NCBI GenBank assembly: GCA_009778355.1
Contig: WRJY01000163.1
Location: 1 to 5,523, forward strand
DNA: 5,523 nt
Reading direction: 5' to 3'
Source of the DNA: Desulfovibrionaceae bacterium
Lineage (GTDB): Bacteria > Pseudomonadota > Gammaproteobacteria > Burkholderiales > Burkholderiaceae_C
Shown: in pieces, positions 1 to 4,344 of the stretch
Layout of the letters: each line of letters begins with the position of its first letter
Position numbering within the stretch: position 1 is the first letter of the stretch
Position numbers and translations under genes: made by a program
The notes under the pieces: model-generated
The model's input: only the letters and a program-made list of their open reading frames with translations
What the model was told of the DNA's origin: nothing
Databases searched by the model: none

Positions 1-8
1 AAATCCTC

Positions 9-27
9 GCCGGGTGTCCAACCCGGC
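9..27. terminator. GC-rich stem-loop in the leader region, possible terminator of an upstream gene
   Basis: A perfect 7-bp inverted repeat, GCCGGGT and ACCCGGC, is separated by a 5-base loop (gtcca). It would form a very stable hairpin in RNA from either strand. No T-tract follows on the + strand (next bases tgcgcc), so it is not a canonical Rho-independent terminator. It could mark the end of a gene to the left of the window, or be a structured 5' leader of the Bug gene about 90 bp downstream. The rest of bases 1-118 shows no convincing gene and no clear sigma70 promoter. Confidence 0.35.
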
Positions 28-118
28 TGCGCCTTGCATCCACTGCCTTTGCGGGGCAACGGGCGCCATGAAAATAGTGTGAACAGGCCTAATCCCTTCA
101 ACGACAGGAGACAATCGC

Positions 119-1087
119 ATGAAATTCATTCGTCTGCTCGCCGGCGTTCTCACGCTTGTGGTAACGGTAGCGGCCCTGGCGACGGAGACTTACCCTTCCC
201 GCCCGATCAGGATGGTCATCGCCTTTCCTGCGGGTGGCCCCACCGATGTCAATGCGCGGCAGTTCGCACAGGCGATGAGCGAGCAGTTGGGCCAGTCCGT
301 CATCGTGGACAACAAACCGGGCGCTGGCGGCAACCTGGCCAGCAGCCTGGTCGCCGCCGCGCCGGCCGATGGCTACACGATTCTGTACAACACGTCGTCG
401 CTGTTGTTGGGCGCCTTGCTGTACACATCAGCCAAGCATGACCCGATCAAGGACTTCGTGCCGGTGGTGCGTACAGCGGGCGTGCCGCTGGTGGTGGCCG
501 TCAATTCCTCCATTCCGGCGCGCACGATGAGCGAACTCGTCGCGCTGGCCAAGAAGCAGCCTGGCAAGCTGAATTACGCTTCGTCCGGATCGGGAACGAT
601 CGATCATCTGGCCGGTGCGCTGATCGCACAATTGCTCAAGATAGACATCACGCACGTGCCCTACAAAGGAACCGCGCCGGCCCTGACCGATCTGGTGGGC
701 AACCAGACGCAGTTGATGGTGACCACCCTGAATACCCTCGTGCCCTTCATCAGGGATCAGAAGCTGGTGCCGCTGGCGATTGCTTCCGGACAACGATCTC
801 AGGTGCTGCCTGACGTGCCAACCCTCAGCGAGGCTACGGGCATACCCCACCTGGAGTTGACCGCATGGAACGGCATCGTCGCGCCTGCGGGCACGCCGTC
901 CGAAATCGTCAACAAGCTGAATGCCGTCGTGAACCACGCGATCGGGCAGAAGGAATTCGTGGAAAAGTTGCGCGCCATTGGCGCGCAGGCCTACGGCGGC
1001 ACGCCCGCGGCCTACGGTTCGTTTTTGCTGAGCGAGCAAGTCCGCTGGAAGGCTGTGATTGAGCAGGCGGGCGTCGCGCCGCAATGA
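119..1087 (+). CDS. Bug/TctC-family periplasmic solute-binding protein (tripartite tricarboxylate transporter receptor type)
   Basis: A 322-residue secreted binding protein of the Bug (TctC) family. Members sit in the periplasm and bind small carboxylates or similar ligands, either for a TctA/TctB-type membrane transporter or as stand-alone sensors. The N-terminus is a signal peptide: basic MKFIR, a hydrophobic stretch to about residue 20, and a likely cut after ALA (19-21); no lipobox cysteine is seen. Family landmarks follow in order: AFPAGGPTD (35-43, first ligand loop, usually PFPAGG), DNKPGAGG (64-71), ADGYTIL (83-89), NYASSGSGT (152-160), HVPYKG (179-184), LPDVPTLSE (230-238) and GIVAPAGTP (252-260). 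The length is typical for the family. The ATG has a good Shine-Dalgarno site, AGGAG at 106-110, 8 bases upstream. No TctA or TctB gene is in the window, so the gene looks like one of the many orphan Bug genes. The ligand cannot be read from the sequence. The family call is firm; a link to the acyl-CoA genes downstream is only positional. Confidence 0.95.
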   Translation: MKFIRLLAGVLTLVVTVAALATETYPSRPIRMVIAFPAGGPTDVNARQFAQAMSEQLGQSVIVDNKPGAGGNLASSLVAAAPADGYTILYNTSSLLLGALLYTSAKHDPIKDFVPVVRTAGVPLVVAVNSSIPARTMSELVALAKKQPGKLNYASSGSGTIDHLAGALIAQLLKIDITHVPYKGTAPALTDLVGNQTQLMVTTLNTLVPFIRDQKLVPLAIASGQRSQVLPDVPTLSEATGIPHLELTAWNGIVAPAGTPSEIVNKLNAVVNHAIGQKEFVEKLRAIGAQAYGGTPAAYGSFLLSEQVRWKAVIEQAGVAPQ

Positions 1088-1111
1088 ATGGGGACGTCAG
1101 CTTGCGGTGCG
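1075..1111 (+). terminator. Stem-loop overlapping the 3' end of the Bug gene
   Basis: CGCGCCGCAA (1075-1084) can pair with TTGCGGTGCG (1102-1111), giving a 10-bp stem with one G-U wobble and a 17-base loop that contains the stop codon TGA (1085-1087). The downstream bases (aaatatcaag) are A-rich and not a T-tract, so this is a weak candidate for intrinsic termination. It may instead protect the 3' end of the mRNA or be chance. Confidence 0.3.
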
Positions 1112-1198
1112 AAATATCAAGTAACCTCGGGAACCTTGGGCGCAGCGCCAGCGTTACGCGGGATTGATCGACACACGACTACATCGAAGAAACCAACA

Positions 1199-1235
1199 TG
1201 ATGCATCACAAGACATTGCGCGGATGCGCAATTTT
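1199..1235. promoter_or_regulatory. Cluster of perfect inverted repeats upstream of the acyl-CoA operon: candidate operator or short terminator
   Basis: Two perfect palindromic elements lie close together in the 235-bp non-coding stretch. The first is the 10-bp palindrome TGATGCATCA (1199-1208). The second is ATTGCGC-ggat-GCGCAAT (1215-1232), with 7-bp arms and a 4-base spacer. The second is followed directly by TTT, so with the arm's own T it ends in TTTT, which would suit a short intrinsic terminator for Bug transcripts. Equally, an 18-bp dyad about 90 bp before the first dehydrogenase gene suits binding of a dimeric repressor such as a TetR- or MarR-type regulator. No regulator gene is in the window and the motif is not one I recognise. 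No convincing -35/-10 pair is visible nearby. Confidence 0.35.
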
Positions 1236-1309
1236 CAGGACAGCGAGATCGCGCTGCGAAAGCGTATCGTCAAGCAAGCCAATGTGCCGCTGCAATGAAA
1301 TCATTTCCG

Positions 1310-1315
1310 TGGAGG
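1310..1315 (+). promoter_or_regulatory. Ribosome-binding site fixing the start of the first acyl-CoA dehydrogenase gene
   Basis: TGGAGG lies 7 bases before the ATG at 1323, a near-ideal Shine-Dalgarno match and spacing. The reading frame is closed by a stop at 1296-1298 just upstream, so this ATG is the first possible one and the start is well supported. Confidence 0.75.
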
Positions 1316-1322
1316 TTCGCCG

Positions 1323-2480
1323 ATGAGCGTACTTGATTCCCTGACCCTGACCCGCATTCCCGCCGGGGACGAGGCGCTGCGCGAGCCGGTGCGCGCCTTT
1401 CTGGCGCAGGCCGTGAAAGACCTGCCCGCGCACGTGCGCGCCCGCTCGTGGGGCGGCTACAGCGCCGAACTCAGCCGCCAGCTTGGCGCCAAGGGCTGGA
1501 TCGGCGTGACCTTGCCCAAGGCGTATGGCGGCGCGGGCCGCAGCGCCTTCGCGCGTTACGTGCTGGTGGAGGAATACCTGGCCTGCGGCGCGCCCGTGGG
1601 TTCGCACTGGATCGCCGACCGCCAGAGCGGGCCGCTGATCCTCAAATATGGCACCGAGGCGCAAAAGCAGTTCTACCTGCCGCGCATCTGCCGCGGCGAG
1701 GCGTTTTTCTGTATCGGCATGAGCGAGCCGAACGCGGGCTCCGACCTGGCCAGCGTGAAGACCCGCGCCGTGCCCAATGACCAGGGCTTCGTGCTCAACG
1801 GCCAGAAGATCTGGACCACCAACGCCCACCACTGCCACTACATGATCGCGCTGGTGCGCACGTCGGGCGAGGCGGCTGACCGGCACAAGGGGCTGTCGCA
1901 GGTGATCGTGGACTTGTCGCTGCCGGGCGTGACGGTGCGCCCCATCACCGACCTGTCGGGCGACAGCCATTTTTGCGAGGTTTTTTTCGACAACGTGCAA
2001 CTGCCGCCCGACGCGCTGATCGGCCAGGAAGGGCAGGGCTGGGAGCAGGTGACGGCTGAACTCGCCTTTGAGCGCAGCGGGCCGGAGCGGCTGTTTTCCA
2101 GCATCGTGCTGTTCGACGAGTGGCTGGCCTGGGTGCGCACGCCCCAGGGCCACAGCGGCAGCGCGCTGCGCCTGGCGGGCCGCGTCTTCACCGAGCTGGC
2201 TCCGTTGCGCGCGATGTCGGTGTCGGTGCAGGACAAACTCACGCGCGGCGAGAGCCCCATCGTCGAAGCGGCGCTGGTCAAGGAACTGGGCACCACGCTG
2301 GAGCAGTTCATTCCCGCCGCCATCGCCGACGACCTGTTCTCGCGCGACGCCGCCGGCGTGCCGCTGGAGCTGTTGCGCACACTGAACTACGTGACCGGCG
2401 TCGCGCCGTCGTTTTCCTTGCGCGGTGGCACGCGCGACATTTTGCGCGGCATGATCGCGCGCGGCCTGGGCTTGCGCTGA
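1323..2480 (+). CDS. Acyl-CoA dehydrogenase-like flavoprotein, subunit carrying the middle-domain FAD motifs (probable alpha subunit of a heteromer)
   Basis: A 385-residue member of the acyl-CoA dehydrogenase superfamily; such enzymes form a trans-2 double bond in an acyl-CoA using FAD and pass electrons to ETF. The all-alpha N-terminal domain spans about 15-125. The middle beta domain has the family signature GMSEPNAGSD (132-141) and KIWTTN (162-167), both used to hold flavin and substrate. The C-terminal domain (about 236-385) is atypical. It lacks the RxQFG segment and the HGxxGF segment that contact the neighbouring subunit's FAD. Where medium-chain enzymes have the catalytic Glu in YEGT, this protein has RGGT (367-370), so Gly368 occupies that place. 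Two Glu-Arg pairs (250-251 and 255-256) lie in the helix where long-chain acyl-CoA and isovaleryl-CoA dehydrogenases keep their catalytic Glu; by inference one is the base. The next gene follows after 13 bp and supplies the missing motifs. The substrate is unknown. Confidence 0.93.
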   Translation: MSVLDSLTLTRIPAGDEALREPVRAFLAQAVKDLPAHVRARSWGGYSAELSRQLGAKGWIGVTLPKAYGGAGRSAFARYVLVEEYLACGAPVGSHWIADRQSGPLILKYGTEAQKQFYLPRICRGEAFFCIGMSEPNAGSDLASVKTRAVPNDQGFVLNGQKIWTTNAHHCHYMIALVRTSGEAADRHKGLSQVIVDLSLPGVTVRPITDLSGDSHFCEVFFDNVQLPPDALIGQEGQGWEQVTAELAFERSGPERLFSSIVLFDEWLAWVRTPQGHSGSALRLAGRVFTELAPLRAMSVSVQDKLTRGESPIVEAALVKELGTTLEQFIPAAIADDLFSRDAAGVPLELLRTLNYVTGVAPSFSLRGGTRDILRGMIARGLGLR

Positions 2481-2493
2481 AGGAAAAGCAAAC

Positions 2494-3507
2494 ATGGACG
2501 ATCTTTTTGCCGACGCAGCCGGCCAGTTGCTGCAAGACCAATGCACGCCCCGGCAGGTGCGCGCCGTCGAGGCCGGGGGTTCGCCCGCCGGGCTGTGGCG
2601 TCATCTGCACGAAGCCGGCTTTGCCGATGCGCTGACGCCCGAGGCGCAAGGCGGCGCGGGCTTGGGGCTGGCGCAGGTGTTCGGTGTGTGGAACCTGTGC
2701 GGCGCTCATGCGCTGCCCGTGCCACTGGCCGAAACCATGGTGGCCCGCGCGTTGCTCGCGCTCGCCGGCGTCGAGCGCCCGCCGGGCTCCATCGCCCTGG
2801 CCGAGGGCGCTCTGCAAGCCGATGGCGCGTTGCACTGCGCCGCCGTGGGCATGGGCCGCGTGGCCGATGCCGTGCTGGTGGCGCACGGCGGCGGCTGGCA
2901 ACTGCTTGGCGCGGCGCGGGCCGCGTCGCAAGCCGCCGCCTTCTGCCTCGATGCCAGCCTGTGCTGGTCCGCCGCCGAAGTCGCTGCAGCGCCGAAGCTG
3001 CCCATCGCGCTGCCGGCGGGGCTGGACTTGCGCACGCTGCAAGCCTGCATCGCTGCCGCGCAACTGGCGGGCGCGCTGATGAACGTGTTCAATCGCACGC
3101 TGCAATACGCCAACGAGCGCAACCAGTTTGGCCGCCCCATCGGCAAGTTCCAGGCCATTCAGCACCAGCTTGCGGTAATGAGCGAACACGTGTTTGCCGC
3201 CCGCATGGCCGCGCAACTGGGCTGCGCCAGCCAGAGCGTGTACCCCGACCGCTTGCGCGTGGCGGCGGCCAAGGCGCGCTGCAGCGCAGCGGCGTTGGCC
3301 GTGGCCGAGGCGGGCCACGCGATCCACGGCGCCATCGGCTTTACCGAGGAATACGACTTGCAGCTTTACACCCGCCGCCTGCACGCCTGGCGCCAGGCGG
3401 CAGGCTCCGAGGCTTATTGGCACGACGTGGCCGGGGCCGCGCTCGTCGATGGGCATGAAGGCTGCACGCTCGATTTGCTTCGCGCCGCCACCGATATTGA
3501 TTGTTGA
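2494..3507 (+). CDS. Short acyl-CoA dehydrogenase-like protein carrying the C-terminal FAD-interface motifs (probable beta subunit of a heteromer)
   Basis: A 337-residue acyl-CoA dehydrogenase-family protein, shorter than the usual ~380-400. An N-terminal helical domain (about 1-85, with the LTPEAQGGAGLG stretch at 47-58) is followed by a poorly conserved, Ala-rich middle part (about 95-175) in which neither the SEPxxGSD signature nor the WxTN flavin motif can be found. The C-terminal domain is well conserved: YANERNQFGRPIGKFQAIQH (205-224), where the Arg and QFG normally contact FAD across the dimer interface, and HAIHGAIGFTEEYDL (275-289), the usual adenine-binding loop. No EGT-type catalytic Glu follows; the region reads YTRRLHAWRQAAGSEAYW (292-309). 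The protein is therefore unlikely to be active alone and probably pairs with the product of the preceding gene. The ATG is preceded by AGGAA (2481-2485), placed 8 bases upstream and right after the previous stop, so the two are probably co-translated in similar amounts. The stop lies inside a TTGAC tandem repeat. Confidence 0.92.
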   Translation: MDDLFADAAGQLLQDQCTPRQVRAVEAGGSPAGLWRHLHEAGFADALTPEAQGGAGLGLAQVFGVWNLCGAHALPVPLAETMVARALLALAGVERPPGSIALAEGALQADGALHCAAVGMGRVADAVLVAHGGGWQLLGAARAASQAAAFCLDASLCWSAAEVAAAPKLPIALPAGLDLRTLQACIAAAQLAGALMNVFNRTLQYANERNQFGRPIGKFQAIQHQLAVMSEHVFAARMAAQLGCASQSVYPDRLRVAAAKARCSAAALAVAEAGHAIHGAIGFTEEYDLQLYTRRLHAWRQAAGSEAYWHDVAGAALVDGHEGCTLDLLRAATDIDC

Positions 3508-3523
3508 CTTGACTTGACTTGAC
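3504..3523 (+). repeat. Tandem repeat (TTGAC)x4 spanning the stop of the second dehydrogenase gene
   Basis: Four perfect copies of TTGAC run from 3504 to 3523, between the second dehydrogenase and the crotonase. The stop codon TGA (3505-3507) is in the first copy. Every copy contains TGA, and a 5-base period rotates the frame, so the array gives stops in all three + frames. The units also resemble a -35 hexamer (TTGACT, TTGACC), but no matching -10 is seen 16-18 bases downstream. It occupies most of the 28-bp gap before the next gene. Confidence 0.85.
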
Positions 3524-3535
3524 CTGAAAGCACCC

Positions 3536-4324
3536 ATGCCATTTCTGAACATCCGGCGCGATGGCGCCATCGTTACGCTCGTCATGAGCCAGCCCGAAAC
3601 CCGCAATGCGCTCACCGGCAATTCGGCGGTCGAGGAATTCGTGCAAGCCTGCGCCGCCATCGAGCGCGATGCCTCGGTCAAGGCCGTGATCCTGACCGCC
3701 GAGGGGCCGATCTTCAGCTCCGGCGGCAACGTCAAGGACATGCGCCGCTTTTTCGGCGATGCGATCGCGCCCGACGCCATCCGCGAGGACTACCGCCAGG
3801 GCATCCAGCGCATTCCGCGCGCGCTCTGCCAACTCGACGTGCCGGTGATCTGCGCCGTCAACGGGCCGGCCATCGGCGCCGGGCTGGACTTGGTCTGCAT
3901 GTGCGACATTCGCATCGCCGCCGAGCAGGCCACGTTCGCCGAGAGCTTCGTGCGCGTGGGCCTGGTGCCCGGCGACGGCGGCGCCTGGCTGCTGCCGCGC
4001 GCCGTGGGCCGGGCCAAGGCCGCCGAAATGGCCTTCACCGGCGAGGCCATCAGCGCGCACGAGGCGCTGACCTGCGGCCTGGTCAGCCGCGTGGTGCCGC
4101 TGGACAGCCTGCTGCCCGAGGCCCGCGCGCTGGCTGAAAAAATCGCCGCCAACCCCGGCGCCGTCATGCGCATGACCAAGCGCCTGCTGCGCGAAGGCGA
4201 GCACGCCTCGCTGGAGGCCGTGCTCGAACTCTCGGCGGGCTACCAGGCCATTGCCCACAAAACAGCCGACCACCGCGAAGCCGTTATGGCCTTCATCGAA
4301 AAGCGCGCGCCACGGTTCATGTGA
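3536..4324 (+). CDS. Enoyl-CoA hydratase/isomerase family (crotonase) protein lacking both classical hydratase glutamates
   Basis: A 262-residue crotonase-fold protein, the usual family length, likely acting on the enoyl-CoA made by the two upstream dehydrogenase subunits. Motifs in order: PETRNAL (20-26), the first oxyanion-hole segment FSSGGNVKDM (60-69), the second oxyanion segment NGPAIGAGLDL (109-119), CDIRIAAEQATFAESF (123-138), and RVGLVPGDGGAWLLPR (140-155). By eye alignment with mitochondrial enoyl-CoA hydratase, the two catalytic Glu (E144 and E164 in the rat enzyme) correspond to Asp118 and Phe138, so plain hydration by the textbook mechanism is doubtful. The PGDGGAWLLPR stretch resembles PaaG-type 2,3-enoyl-CoA isomerases, which carry a catalytic Asp near this point; Asp147 could play that role. 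The start ATG fits the family N-terminus (MPFLNIRRDGAI), but its ribosome-binding site is weak (GAAAG at 3526-3530, 5 bases away), so translation may be coupled to the gene before it. Third gene of the probable operon. Confidence 0.92.
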   Translation: MPFLNIRRDGAIVTLVMSQPETRNALTGNSAVEEFVQACAAIERDASVKAVILTAEGPIFSSGGNVKDMRRFFGDAIAPDAIREDYRQGIQRIPRALCQLDVPVICAVNGPAIGAGLDLVCMCDIRIAAEQATFAESFVRVGLVPGDGGAWLLPRAVGRAKAAEMAFTGEAISAHEALTCGLVSRVVPLDSLLPEARALAEKIAANPGAVMRMTKRLLREGEHASLEAVLELSAGYQAIAHKTADHREAVMAFIEKRAPRFM

Positions 4325-4344
4325 TGTGGCCTGCGGGGCGCGGT

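Noticed and set aside
48..76. Possible sigma70-type promoter (TTTGCG, then AAAATA 17 bases later) before the Bug gene
   Set aside because: Both hexamers match the consensus poorly, and such pairs are expected by chance; not strong enough to annotate.
34..441. Open frame (135 codons) overlapping the leader and start of the Bug gene
   Set aside because: It is out of frame with the Bug gene, whose signal peptide and motifs are clear; the translation is Arg/Gly/Gln-rich without motif.
1206..2546. Long open frame on the minus strand (446 codons) opposite the first dehydrogenase gene
   Set aside because: The translation is rich in Arg, His, Gln and Ala with no family motif, as expected for the antisense of a GC-rich gene; the + strand gene has clear motifs and a ribosome-binding site.
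2120..2635. Open frame (171 codons) across the junction of the two dehydrogenase genes on the + strand
   Set aside because: An out-of-frame shadow of both genes with Arg/Ala-rich composition; each real gene has its own ribosome-binding site and motifs.
3504..3547. TTGAC units as -35 boxes of an internal promoter for the crotonase gene
   Set aside because: No -10-like hexamer lies 16-18 bases after any unit; the downstream bases are tgaaagcacccatgcc and similar.
3559..3572. Perfect 14-bp palindrome CGATGGCGCCATCG near the start of the crotonase gene
   Set aside because: It lies in coding sequence for the common Asp-Gly-Ala-Ile motif of the family and is explained by codon choice in GC-rich DNA.
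2308..3780. Long open frame on the minus strand (490 codons) spanning parts of three + strand genes
   Set aside because: It crosses two intergenic junctions, has low-complexity Arg/Ala-rich composition, and no recognisable domain; the + strand frames all carry conserved motifs.
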